Positions 1-9,665 of a stretch of DNA of 64,000 bases are shown in pieces. The notes below the pieces were generated by a model. It worked only from the letters and a program-made list of their open reading frames with translations. It was not told the origin of the DNA and made no database searches. The DNA is taken from contig LSRX01000709.1 in assembly GCA_001939145.1 (NCBI GenBank), positions 286,668 to 350,667 on the forward strand, given 5' to 3'. The first letter of the stretch is position 1. Each line of letters begins with the position of its first letter. The translations under genes and the position numbers were made by a program. Origin of the DNA: Symbiodinium microadriaticum (Eukaryota; Sar; Dinophyceae; Suessiales; Symbiodiniaceae).

Positions 1-56
1 TACGCGGAAGGGTGCGCGCGCGGCCGACCTGCTCCATGTGCCTTCCATTTCATAAG

Positions 57-187
57 CCAGGGATAGGCGGTCAATGGGGACCGATGTTTTTTGTGGGAGT
101 GTTACTTCCATTTAAGGCAGGGATAGGCGGCCCATGGGGACCCAGTGTGCGCTTGCACCGGGGGGGGACCCAGTATGCGCTTGCACC
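57..187. repeat. Two interleaved short direct-repeat pairs
   Basis: The word AGGGATAGGCGG followed by ATGGGGACC occurs at 59-82 and again at 119-141. A second word, GACCCAGTRTGCGCTTGCACC, occurs at about 138-158 and 166-187. The two pairs overlap, so this is a small nested duplication rather than a simple tandem array. No gene is recognised here. Confidence 0.7.
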
Positions 188-232
188 TTGTTGTTGCTGT
201 TGTTGTTGTTGCTGTTGTTGCTGTGTCCATTG
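188..232. repeat. TTG/CTG trinucleotide microsatellite
   Basis: Imperfect TTG repeat with interspersed CTG units. It makes poly-Cys, poly-Leu or poly-Gln reading frames that are artefacts of the repeat and not a protein. Confidence 0.85.
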
Positions 233-329
233 TTGTGTTCTCTTCTTGCGGTTGCTGCTGATGCGGAAAGCGGAGACGTTCAAGATCCAATTCAGCTCCA
301 TGCCGTTTGTGTTTTTGTAAGAACGTGGC

Positions 330-1530
330 GTGCCTGTGCATGGGGTTTTCATGCCGGAGATCTTCTCTTGATAAAAGCGTTTAGTCTAGTGACCGAATCC
401 GGGCAAAGCTCTTTCCTTGTGGAACATATTGCACACGAGGCATGTGTTTAACCGTAGGCTAGGCAAACCCCGATGCGTCGATCTACACTTCAAGCAGTCC
501 CTAAAGCATCATGCCCGTGGTTCGTTGACCCAAGTTTCGAAGTCTTTCTGAGAGCTCAGCTTATTCTGCACCCTCGAACTGTCCGCCACGGCAGGCGCCT
601 CTCGAAGTTACTTGGTTAGCAATGTTCTTTGTTCACGTTCTGTGTTCAACCGAGGTTCCGGAGGATCTAGAATCTAGAACCCAGTTGACAACATGGTTGT
701 CAGGATAGACCGATTTGCAGTTCGGACAGCTGCACTTAGTGAATAGAGTTCGTGGCGACAGAGCCTGTCTTACACGATCAGTTTATGAAGCTGAGGTGGG
801 GCTACAGCAAGGACACGCTGACTAAAGTCCTCGCTTACATCAGGGACGAGGCATGTCCTGCGTCGGAGCTCGACCACAGACTACTTGATCTTGGTGTTAC
901 AGAGTCTGGTAACTAGTCAGCCAGTTCCCATGCACATGCACCCAGAGTAGCCCAGGTCTCACAGTCAATGATTCACGGAGGTTGTATTGCCATGGGTATA
1001 GTTGGCAAGGTGCACGCGCACACAGCTGGGCACAATACCAGTGCTCAGCAGCAGCATTGAGCAAACGAGGTGGTTAGGTAATTTAAGAACGACGCAAGAA
1101 CGCGACACCACGAGCCTGTTGTCCAAACTGCTCAATCTCCCCCCCTAAACCGCAAGACATGAGGCAACCGTCGTATTTCCAGTGGCAGGCACCCATCGTG
1201 ATCCATGTCGACTTGGTGAAGTACGTGTCGTGCTTTCAAGCGGTCGATTGCCCAGTCGAGTCGAAGACGTCAAACTCGCATGGCTTTGTTCAGTCTGTGC
1301 TCTGGCAGCCCGCCGTTGTAGATTGCAAGACGTTCCCCGAATCTGGCTAAGGACACCCACTACCGAAATCAATTCGAGACGCGGACGACAGGGGGCTCAA
1401 GCGACCTTGGCAAGCGGAAGGCAGGGGTCTGGAGGTAAAAGTTTGCTTTGTTCCTTTACTCTTCATTCTGTCGCCTCTTGTTGACTTGCATTCGCTGAGC
1501 TTGATTCTGCTTGCAACACATGATTGAGGG
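330..1530. other. No gene recognised
   Basis: Unique-looking sequence with only short overlapping open frames on both strands (for example 1145-1372 minus, 1182-1484 plus). None shows a domain, a codon-level signature or convincing splice borders. Confidence 0.5.
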
Positions 1531-1604
1531 GCACGTGGAAGTTTGTTGTGGCTGATGTCTTTTTCTGCAGGCATGCAAGTGCATGTAGTGCATGCGCAAG
1601 CTTC

Positions 1605-1632
1605 TCTAGAGAGAGAGAGAGAGAGAGAGAGA
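1605..1632. repeat. (GA)n tract after a GCATGC-armed palindrome
   Basis: A pure GA run preceded at 1570-1594 by GCATGC arms about 13 bases apart and by AAGCTTCTCTAGAG. It resembles the hairpin-then-GA arrangement further right, but is less clear. Confidence 0.7.
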
Positions 1633-1725
1633 AAAACTCCTTTCACACCGAGCTGGGGGATGGCTAATAGAGCTACCCTCAGAAGACCTGGAACACGGCT
1701 GCGCACAGCGCGTGGGGGGGGGTTC

Positions 1726-1752
1726 CTACGGGTGCACCCTCTCGTAGCCGCT

Positions 1753-1795
<43 letters not shown>

Positions 1796-1819
1796 GAGAG
1801 AGAGAGAGAGAGAGAGAGA
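1726..1819. repeat. Hairpin, (AGCA)n and (GA)n module
   Basis: The arms CTACG (1726-1730) and CGTAG (1743-1747) flank the palindrome GGGTGCACCC (1730-1739). An (AGCA)n run (about 1751-1793) and a (GA)n run (to 1819) follow. The order palindrome, short spacer, purine repeat matches the modules at 2894, 2998, 3411 and 3828, although the sequence differs. Confidence 0.55.
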
Positions 1820-1844
1820 ACCGTGGGGGAGCCCAAGAGAGCAA

Positions 1845-2303
1845 GTGGAGCACCTGCTGCGCAACGTCAGAGCAGTGGGCAACTTCGTCCAGCATGGGGG
1901 AGAAGAAATTCGGCAGCTAGGGGCCGCTGTGGCAGTCTGGCTGCAAGCACACACGCTACAGGGGGAGACCATCCACGTCGACACGCAGACCACAGATGCG
2001 GGGGAAGAACCGCAGGCAGCTGGGGACGCAGCACGATGGGTCCCACCGATGAATGCCGAGCAATGGCAAGGCAGCATCCCCACGCCAGACAGGGGACCCG
2101 ACAGCCAATCGGAGGAGCCGCTCTTCCCCACTGACGAAGAACTAGTGGGGGCACTGGAGGAATACGAGAGACAAGCACAAGAAGAAGCACTACAAGAAGC
2201 ACGAGCCGAGCTGAGCGGGGGGGAACCTGAGAGTGACCGCGACCATCGCCGAAGGCGAGACCTAGCTGGAGCCTTCAATGAGTCTGGCAACCCCCAAACT
2301 TAA
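1845..2303 (+). CDS. Possible mobile-element ORF, unrecognised, 152 codons
   Basis: An open frame from ATG 1845 to the stop at 2301, starting 25 bases after a (GA)n tract. The first ~45 residues look helical (heptad-like, with the words GNFVQHGGEEIRQL and VAVWLQAH). The middle is rich in Gln, Pro and acidic residues, and the C-terminal third is strongly charged (a Glu/Gln/Ala helix, then an Arg-rich patch). A helical N-terminus with a charged low-complexity tail is common in gag-like or ORF1-like element proteins, but I recognise no specific family. It lies inside the repeat-rich first 4 kb, and no reverse transcriptase or transposase was found beside it. It could also be an unrecognised host exon or chance. 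Confidence 0.35.
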   Translation: MEHLLRNVRAVGNFVQHGGEEIRQLGAAVAVWLQAHTLQGETIHVDTQTTDAGEEPQAAGDAARWVPPMNAEQWQGSIPTPDRGPDSQSEEPLFPTDEELVGALEEYERQAQEEALQEARAELSGGEPESDRDHRRRRDLAGAFNESGNPQT

Positions 2304-2724
2304 TTTACAGCAGCTTTTCCCAGGAGAGTGACATAAGTGAGTTTGGGGTCCTGCCAGTTAGTCTTTTTGGCCGCAGCCTCAGCACTGTGTCGCGAAGTTG
2401 TGCAGCCTGCTAGCTTGTTGCTTGTTGCGTTTTTCGAAGGGGACACAGTGCCAGGAAGGATAACATGTCCTGCAGGCTCAGATGAGGGGTGCCCAGTCAC
2501 GGGTGTTCATGTGTTCATGCTGTGTTCATGTTGTGCTTGTTGCGGGGGACAGGGGGCACAGATCCTACAGTTGCAGTTTTCGCAACAAAGGGCGAGCTTG
2601 CAATACAGAGCAGGCACACGCCTTAGACAAGATGAGGCCTGGCGGTTGCTTAGTGTTCGAAACGGGGTTTGCGGAGTTGTGACAACAGGGGCCTCATCTG
2701 TCTTAGAAAACAAACCGACCGAAC

Positions 2725-2824
2725 CTGCAGGGCGCGTGCGCGCGCGGGAGGGGGTGACTTGCCCTTTTCTTGACTGTGTGGAAGAAGAAGAAGAAGAAGA
2801 AGAGAGAGAGAGAGAGAGAGAGCT
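2725..2824. repeat. GCGCGC palindrome plus (GAA)n(GA)n, copy 1
   Basis: An alternating GCGTGCGCGCGCG palindrome is followed about 30 bases later by TGACTGTGTGGAAGAAG and then (GAA)n(GA)n. The same order and the same TGACTGTGTGGAAGAAG word recur at about 3740-3810, so this is a diverged duplication. Confidence 0.7.
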
Positions 2825-2893
2825 AGTCTCGCTATCGCATACTTTAGGACATGAGTCTGCAGCAAGTCTACACTCGATCGTCACTCCCCTTTT

Positions 2894-2955
2894 CCCGATT
2901 AAAACAATCGGGTGGGCATCTTTGCCCGGGGGCTTTGATCGGCCCCCATGCCCGG

Positions 2956-2978
<23 letters not shown>
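2894..2978. repeat. Triple-hairpin plus (GA)n module A
   Basis: Three consecutive hairpins can be read directly: CCCGATT/AATCGGG (2894-2900 with 2906-2912), GGGCA/TGCCC (2914-2918 with 2923-2927) and GGGGGC/GCCCCC (2928-2933 with 2942-2947). Then come ATGCCCGGGAG and a (GA)n run passing into GAGC repeats. Modules at 2998 and 3411 have the same layout with different stems. Confidence 0.75.
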
Positions 2979-2989
<11 letters not shown>

Positions 2990-2997
2990 GCCCCGTC

Positions 2998-3094
2998 CCA
3001 ACAACATGTTGGAGGGGGTGCGCCTGGAGCGCGGGGTGTGGGGTCTGCCCACACCTCATCCCCGGAGCAAAGCAAAGCAAAGAGAGAGAGAGAG
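2998..3094. repeat. Triple-hairpin plus (GA)n module C
   Basis: The hairpins are CCAACA/TGTTGG (2998-3003 with 3007-3012), GCGC/GCGC (3020-3023 with 3029-3032) and GGTGTGGG/CCCACACC (3035-3042 with 3048-3055). They are followed by TCATCCCCGGAG, a CAAAG repeat and (GA)n. GGGATTTCC follows, as it does after module B. Confidence 0.75.
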
Positions 3095-3410
3095 GGGATT
3101 TCCTTAGGTTGATAGCTTATGGTCTTGACGGTGCGAACCCCTTCGAGGTGCAGGGGGCCAGTCTTGCCCCATAAAAACGAATGAAAGTTTGTGTCCCCTG
3201 AAAATGCGGGGGAAGCTTGCAGATTCGGGTGACAGCAAATCCGTCCATTGTACTTCTATTTCTCTTTCATGGTACTCGTGCTGTTACAAAGAATCTTCAA
3301 GTATGCATGTGTCCTTGAGAATATTCAATCACTCAAGTTCTCTTCATATGTCAATATATACTAGCTTTCGCGCATGGGTGATTAATATTCGTTCTTCACT
3401 CCCCGCAATA

Positions 3411-3496
3411 CCTGAACAACATGTTCGGGTGGGCATTTATGCCCGGGGACGGTGACGCGTCCCCATGCCCGGGAGGGAGAGAGAGAGAGAGAGAGA
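3411..3496. repeat. Triple-hairpin plus (GA)n module B
   Basis: The hairpins are CCTGAAC/GTTCGGG (3411-3417 with 3423-3429, one G.T pair), GGGCAT/ATGCCC (3431-3436 with 3439-3444) and GGGGACG/CGTCCCC (3445-3451 with 3458-3464). Then come ATGCCCGGGAG, (GA)n and GGGATTTCC. This is the cleanest copy. Confidence 0.78.
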
Positions 3497-3739
3497 CGGG
3501 ATTTCCCCCTTGTCCCTAGCCCTGACGAAAGAAAAAAAGAGAGTTGGTGTGGTGTAGTTGCCTGCTAAGAGGGGACCACAGAGAGTTGGCGAGCTCGTAA
3601 CACACGAGTTGGGGCACAGAGCCCGCACCCTCCTTAGTCGACGAGCCCGGGGGTGTTATATAGTTTCAGGGCATTGGGGGTATACAGTTCGAAACCTCCA
3701 GCTTCATCGAGTAGAGTTTGCACAGACTTGAGACAACCA

Positions 3740-3900
3740 GGGCGCGCTCGCGCGCGGAGGGGAGTGCGTCCGTGCTCCTCTTCTGACTGTGTGGAAGAAG
3801 AGAGAGAGTCTGCGCGCCAAGGGGGTAGGCCTATGGGCCAGGGCTTCCCCGGAAGCCCATACCCCAAGCAAGCAAGCAAGCAAGAGAGAGAGAGAGGGAG
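3740..3900. repeat. GCGCGC palindrome and hairpin plus (AGCA)n(GA)n module D
   Basis: The palindrome GGCGCGCTCGCGCGC and the word TGACTGTGTGGAAGAAG repeat the 2725 unit. Two hairpins follow: GGCC/GGCC near 3828-3839, and GGGCTTCC/GGAAGCCC at 3841-3848 with 3851-3858. ATACCCC, (AGCA)n and (GA)n close the module. Confidence 0.7.
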
Positions 3901-4099
3901 CAAGAGGGAGGGAGAGAGCCGGGGGCATAACCCTAGGCAGCGCTTACTTCTACTCTTTCCACTCCAGAAAAGGGGTACGCAGTGAGCGCAGGCGGGGGGG
4001 AACCCTCCCTGAAGTTGCATGCAGAAGTCTTGGATGTGGGATACTGTGTTTGCCTGTAAACAAATCTCCTCCTCAACCCTGGAACAAACGCGTGCTTGA

Positions 4100-4800
4100 G
4101 GTTGAGCTCCAGCTGTACCATCTCATTCGCTTTTTCCAGCACTTCTGATGCCAATGCGTCCCCGGACTAACCCCTGCATCACCAAGTTGAAATCCTTCCG
4201 AATCAGCCGTGGAGAGCGTGCCGCCCGCTGATTGTATATCTGTATCTCCTGAACTTTGGGTTCCAAGGCCGCCATGCGTTGCCCCAAGTTCGCGAGATCA
4301 TCCGAGATGCGCTGGAATTTAAGCCTTGCTCAGCTTGGGCCGTAGAGTCAAGGGTGGCCACCCTTTCAGTAACACCGGAAAAGGCACCGTTGATCTCCTT
4401 CCTGATTTCCTGTCGTTCACGGCTGAGCATATTGGAGGGTAAGAACTCTTGCTTCGGTGTTGAAGAGCACGCAGTCGGCCGCCTCCCTGTCGTGCGGGTG
4501 GTGTTTGCCGCCCCGCCCCTCGGTAACTCCCAGTGTGCACCTGAGGCAGATTCTGTTCCCATCCTCAACATACACGGGTTTTCGATCGGGCTTTGTGCCC
4601 CCTTCTTGCGCGCTGTCTGCTGGCCTCTCCCTATAGTGTGTACGATTTGTTCTGGGTGTCCCTGCCGTTTGCTCAGTCATGACCTCGTCGTTGTCCCTCG
4701 CCCATCCTCGAGGTACCTTGGCGTCTTCGTGAGGTCGCTTTCTGGGGAGCGGAGGTTGTCTGCGCTGGGTTCTCGTCCAGCTGGTCGACATCTGGTACAC
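4100..4800 (-). pseudogene. Decayed coiled-coil ORF, probably element-derived
   Basis: Reading the minus strand from about 4800 down to 4100, plausible protein is split over at least two frames. An upstream Arg-rich segment (4800-4417) is followed by RERQEIRKEINGAFSGVTER (about 4435-4375). After a frame change comes KFQRISDDLANLGQRMAALE and a continued helix (about 4322-4240). Both stretches show heptad spacing of hydrophobic residues, as in a coiled coil. Such short coiled-coil ORFs with frame breaks are typical of old LINE ORF1 or gag copies, but no enzyme domain is visible, so the family is not assigned. Confidence 0.35.
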
Positions 4801-6280
4801 TGCAGGGGGGAAGGGGGAGTTTTGTGCGCCCGGAGCTTTTGCGGAGGGCCGCGCGTTTCATGATCCAGGAAGTTGCCAGCCGGGTTACGGAGGCTCACTT
4901 CCTGCTGTCTTCTTGGACTACAGCTATCTGGGGACATCCGATTGTTCTGGTGGAAGACGACGGGGTAATCCCGGGGGCCGCATCTTCCTCGACATAAGGG
5001 TCCTCCCACCGGTGTCACACTACTCTCCAATTTAGGTGTCTGTCATCAGCTGAATGTTTTCATGCTGCTGCTTTACCTTGCCAGGCACAAAGTGACAGTG
5101 TGACAAAATGGTAGCAGGTCTTTTGCGGGGCGAGATTTGCTGATCGTCGTCACATCATGCTTTATCTGGCTACGGCCTGATTGCACCTTGATTGCCTGGG
5201 ACGGTAGTGGCTGCTAGAAGGAACGCGGAAAACGTAACCGTTGTGGGTACTTAACTGTTGTGGCTAGTTTCCCTTTTCAGCCTGTGTCCCTGGGTCATCT
5301 GGGTCGGCGAATCTGCCGTGTCAGCAAATTTCCAGCGACACGTCCCCATACCATATGGGGGCAAATGGAGAGCACCTGGAGCGCGTAGGCGGAGGTCGCT
5401 CCTCCACTTCTTACCCTTGCGAAAGAAAGAGGGAGAGCGAGAGTAGGATGCTGCATGTTCGGCAATGTTCGGCATGCATCTATCGTTTGGGACATTTTTT
5501 GCTGACGGGGACAGGAACACCGTCAATCTAAGCCCGCGAGCACACAAGGGGGTGCCCCCAGACCAGGGTTCGCCTCTAAGCGTCGCTGCCTGCTCCACAA
5601 GGAGCCGTCTGTGTGTCTTGGTGGGCGGCACGAGCTGACTGCCAGTAGGCAGGCAACAGGGCGGGGCGCTGCAGGGGCAGAGAATGACGGCGACAGTGTG
5701 ACAGGGCCCCTGTTGGTACGATGTACTCTGCATCCGCATCGTTTTGCAATGCATTCTCCTTCAGGCAGCGTCGGTGGGACTAAGCCGGAGCATCCCTTGA
5801 CGTTCACTCCAATAAGGGGTTTGCATTTGCGCTTTTAGCACATCTCCTTGTTGTGATTTCCATATCTGCACGTGCACCGAGACAGACATACATGCCTGTT
5901 TACATAGGAGGGAGACAGACGGACAGAGAGGGACAGAGAAACCAGAAATTACACCGACGCGAGACTTTCGCTCGACTCCAGTGTTGCACGTATGTGATGG
6001 GGGATGGCCGAAAACATATGTTGAAACATGTTACTCTAATGTTTCGATCAACAAACCATCCCAAGCTTTCACTCCCTCCCAAGGGTTCGCAGAAATTGCG
6101 GGCGGGCTTGATGCCAGGGGTCTTAACACGCGCTGCATGCCTGGCATAGGAAGAGGGGCCAATGCCTTTGCCGGAAGACAGACGGACAGAGAGGGGGAGA
6201 GAAATCAGAAGGAATCAGAAGGCCGAGCAGGGGCGAATGCCTTTCACGGGGAACATGGGAGGGCAGAATAAGTCACTCTT
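4800..6280. other. No gene recognised; a short purine-rich direct repeat
   Basis: Open frames on both strands overlap without a domain (for example 5251-5754 minus, 167 codons, Pro/Arg/Ser-rich). The word AGACAGACGGACAGAGAGGG occurs near 5909 and again near 6177, each followed by purine-rich sequence with AGAAA and CAGAA. Confidence 0.5.
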
Positions 6281-6282
6281 TG

Positions 6283-6315
6283 TTTTTTTTTTTTTTTTTT
6301 TTTTTGGGGGGGGGG
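6283..6315. repeat. T-run followed by G-run
   Basis: About 23 T then 10 G. This could be a processed poly(A) tail read on the opposite strand or a slippage tract. It separates the repeat-rich left end from the region with candidate exons. Confidence 0.85.
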
Positions 6316-6386
6316 TGTTCAAAAATGTGAAGTTAAAGTCGAGAATCCAAACCCCCAGCAACACGAGGGTTCCTTACCAAATGCCC

Positions 6387-6983
6387 TTAAAACCTCACGC
6401 TGCTTGCTACAGTGACATGTACAGTGACACCATGTCCATCCGGCACGCAAAACGATCTGTAATCCATCCCAATTTGGGGGATCCCGTTGTGCTCTTCTCC
6501 CCAAGCTGACCACAGGCCTGGGAAAGCCGCCTCTTCCCCGAAAGCTACGACGAGGTGCAAAGAATCGTAAGGGACGGACTCGCCGTCCGAGATGTCGACC
6601 CAACGAAATTTCGGCTTCGAACTTTCGGAGGCAGATTTCCAGTGCAGTGCTGTGCGGGCAACCGCCCCTTCTTGTCCGATTGCTGCCGGACATTCATTCC
6701 TGCGATATGTTGGCATACTTGGTAAGAGGGGAGCATAAGCGAAAGCCATTTGCGGAGCAATGCTTTCGTAGCAAACCTGCGAAGCCAAAAAGTCTTTCTT
6801 CGCGGCCTTGGCCAGGTGCAGCACTTTGACCGCGTCAAGTACGGCGTCCTGAATGCTGTGAATGACCCGCCTGAGACACAGCAGGGTGGACTTGCAGGGA
6901 CTCCTGATGTAGCAGGAACAAGGACGCATATGGCGCGTTGTGACTGCCACGACATTTCTAAGCATATAACGGCATAGCGGCAT
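6387..6983 (-). CDS. Candidate minus-strand exons of an unrecognised gene
   Basis: A 198-codon minus-strand frame contains two stretches that look like protein. The first (6777-6848) is exactly 24 codons, reads AVLDAVKVLHLAKAAKKDF in its middle, is preceded on the minus strand by AG and G and is followed by GT; its composition suggests an amphipathic helix. The second (about 6640-6500) contains KPKFRWVDISDGESVPYDSL. The frame also runs through sequence that is probably intron. No family is recognised. The opposite strand has only broken frames here, so the minus orientation is favoured. Confidence 0.35.
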   Translation of the reverse strand: MPLCRYMLRNVVAVTTRHMRPCSCYIRSPCKSTLLCLRRVIHSIQDAVLDAVKVLHLAKAAKKDFLASQVCYESIAPQMAFAYAPLLPSMPTYRRNECPAAIGQEGAVARTALHWKSASESSKPKFRWVDISDGESVPYDSLHLVVAFGEEAAFPGLWSAWGEEHNGIPQIGMDYRSFCVPDGHGVTVHVTVASSVRF

Positions 6984-6989
6984 AACATC

Positions 6990-8340
6990 TCTCAGTGCCC
7001 TTGGCCGGCTCCTTTTGCCAGCTAAGGCGTGGCATTATGTCGGTGGCCAAGCAGTATGGACAGGCACGATGCTCTCCAGTTTCATCCGATGGTCCAGAGC
7101 GGTGGCTTTGTGTACGCAGCAAGCCTCCACTCTTTTCAAGCAGGAGATGATCCAAGTCAAAAATTCGACGATAGTACAGGCAATTCCAGAAATCCCTCGC
7201 CAGTACGACAGAGCTGAAGAACTGCTAGTCAGACGAATGTGCGAAGGACTACCTTGTGCTCCGGGGTGCCCGGCTGCGAACTACTTTTTCGGACCGGAGT
7301 GTTGGCCGTCAGCTACAAGTTCAGAATGATTGACAAATTAGCATATGCATATGACCCGCGACTGGCAATGTCATCGCTAGATTGGATGTGTGGTAGATGG
7401 TAGATGTAGCGAATCAGGAACAGGTCTTTGTGTTTACTAGCGAGAGCCGAAGAGGTACTTGCAGACATGTGAAAGCGCATTTGGTGTTTGGATGCCGGCC
7501 GCAATCCAGTCGGGGCATTGTGTGAGTCATTTACTAACGAACCGTTTCGTTCAGATGTCAGCAGGCACTTAGGACGATTTCGGGTAGCCATCACCATGTA
7601 GGTACCTGTAACTAGTAGGTGAAGAACGACACACATGCGCCTAACCGAGCGGAGCCTCGTGTCGATGGCGCAGGACCGAGACTCCTGCACGCAAGGGCAA
7701 CAAGCTTCTTGCGACGCTTGCAACGAGTAGTAGTTACGGATTCGTTGGCAGTGGCTGATTGCTGTTGTAGACCATGTCGATAGAGCGGATCAGAGCGATT
7801 CACAACGAGCCGAAGCCAGGATTTCCGGAGGGGGGCAATGGAGCACAACCTTGTAGGCTTGAAGTCGCTGTGCGGCACATGCCTGCCAAGGAATGGTATG
7901 CCCACGTTCTGGAGCCACTCAGTTGCAGATCAGGGTTTCTACAATTGTCACTTGCGCTCCAGGGCATTTCATCATTCTGGACCGCTGCAACCTGTGCAAG
8001 AATTGATGCTCTCTTTAATCGACAACTCTGGAACCCACAATTATGCGTCCAATTCAGTCCTATCCTGCATCCCAGTGACCACATTGCAGTGCGAAGATAA
8101 ACGTCAACGGGTGTTTCTTCGTTTGATTACGAAAACAGCGGATAAGAAGCGACCCTGCAACCAGCTTGCATACCCTGGAAGATAGTGTGCTATGTTGTGC
8201 TGCATGGTTGACAGCGAGTAACTCGTAACCATAATTGTGGCTCAAAGCACCAAGGAAGTACACAGACGCCGAGCTTCAGGCAGTGACTGAGGTCGGGCAG
8301 CTGCAGGGGCACTCGGTACCCTGCGATTCTGGAATCCCTG
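6990..8340. other. Unassigned region, weak candidate exons
   Basis: Short frames on both strands (7774-8100 plus, 7800-8084 minus, 7015-7329 plus) have protein-like stretches but no domain and no consistent splice borders. I cannot choose a strand. Confidence 0.4.
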
Positions 8341-8347
8341 GCAGAAG

Positions 8348-8453
8348 GTTGCTCTTGGAGACCGCTTGTATGTGGACTCCACCGTGCTTGACACCGCCGC
8401 TGGGGGGTACAAGGCCCGATGCACAGCCAAACTCGCAGCTGGGCAATCTGCTC
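8348..8453 (+). CDS. Candidate internal exon, unrecognised
   Basis: After ...AGAAG and G, the frame reads VALGDRLYVDSTVLDTAAGG and then a Lys/Ala/Gly-rich stretch, ending near a GT at about 8454. Composition, the AG|G border and the lack of stops support coding. A shorter possible exon (AELQAVTEVGQLQ) lies just upstream at about 8270-8308 in another phase. The function is unknown. Confidence 0.4.
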
Positions 8454-8490
8454 GTTTGTGGTTGTGCAGCCGTCTAGAATCTAGATTACA

Positions 8491-8493
<3 letters not shown>

Positions 8494-8526
<33 letters not shown>

Positions 8527-8557
8527 CATACATACATACATACATACATACATACAC
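8494..8557. repeat. (TA)n(CATA)n microsatellite
   Basis: A perfect TA run passes directly into TACA repeats. Confidence 0.95.
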
Positions 8558-8699
8558 ACGGATTTGCGCCAAGGTCGGGCCGTGAGTCAGGTGTTTCCTC
8601 CTTTCAAGGCTCTTGAGACTGAACCCCGAAGCCACGACTGCATGCCCTCCTGTCGAAGACGCGCATCTAATGAAGCACACCGGGCAGCACAGCCCGCAG

Positions 8700-9617
8700 A
8701 TCCATGCAGATCCTACAAATAATGCATGGCAGATACATGTCAATGAATGTTAGTGCAGTCGTGGGTTGTGCACACCGCAACAGCACAACAACTGCTGCAC
8801 GCTGAGTAGTCAGCGTCTCGAACACGCTGGAAGCTAGTTAGTTCGTTGGCAGCTTGTGATGCTCTTGCTGCTCTTGATGACCACGCGGCTCGAGCATTCT
8901 GGGCTCCTTCCTCATCTGTCGTGTTGGGTCTATAGTGGTCCATCATAATGTCGCTTGGCTGCACCACATGCCATGTTCAACTATGCCGATGTCTAATGTG
9001 CCGATTCTGAGTATCCAGGTCTGAAAGCTCCGGGAAGCTCCCCGTTCCTCCTGACGCCAGGAAGAATTTGAGTCGAGTTCTTGACCTTGCTAATTGCATA
9101 GCAGGGTCACGTGGGTTGAAACTCGCTTATTTGCTAAGATCTTTCATCGATCTGCGGTGTGAGTCAAAGTTGTTTGTTGATGGGGCAGCAGCTTTGCTTG
9201 ACGTTTGCCGGCTCATTCGTGAGATCAGCAAGTGAACAAGACGACAACCGAGTCTGACATGTTCTAAGAAGATCCCAGCTCGGGCCAGATCCATCTTGCC
9301 ATAGAGCAACGTGTGTCGAGACCTCTAAAAGTGTGGCATGGGAATGTGAGGGTGCTCCGTGTAAGATGAGAGAATAGCACATGGTGGGACCACAACTTTC
9401 TTTTGCATCCATGTCGTGGAGTCGCGGCTAGCCCCAGACTCCGTAAGGTTAAACCGTGGCACTTTGTGGGTGTGCATGTTCTTATTCTAGTTGTTTGTTC
9501 GTGTGCGTGTGTGTGTGTGTGTTTGCTTGCTTGTTTCTTCGTTTGCTTGTTTGTTTGTGTGCGAACACATCGGCAATCAAGCCCAAACCCGTCAGCCATC
9601 ATCATCAGCCCGCCAAA
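8700..9617. other. No gene recognised; GT/TTGC-rich tract at 9500-9560
   Basis: Short frames only. A (GT)n run at about 9505-9521 grades into TTGC and TTTG repeats just upstream of the rhodanese gene. Confidence 0.5.
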
Positions 9618-9665
9618 ATGCCTACGATTGCCCAAGATCCCAAGCCGAAGCATGAGAAGCCTTAG
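9618..9665 (+). other. Possible start codon followed by an in-frame TAG
   Basis: ATG 9618 opens MPTIAQDPKPKHEKP, then TAG at 9663-9665, and the same frame continues as the first rhodanese exon. The likeliest reading is that TTAG is the intron acceptor and the true 5' exon lies upstream. A nonsense mutation is the alternative. Confidence 0.45.

Noticed and set aside
1600-3900. CRISPR-like array from regularly spaced repeats
   Set aside because: Units are microsatellites and hairpins with varying spacing, there are no cas genes, and the DNA is eukaryotic.
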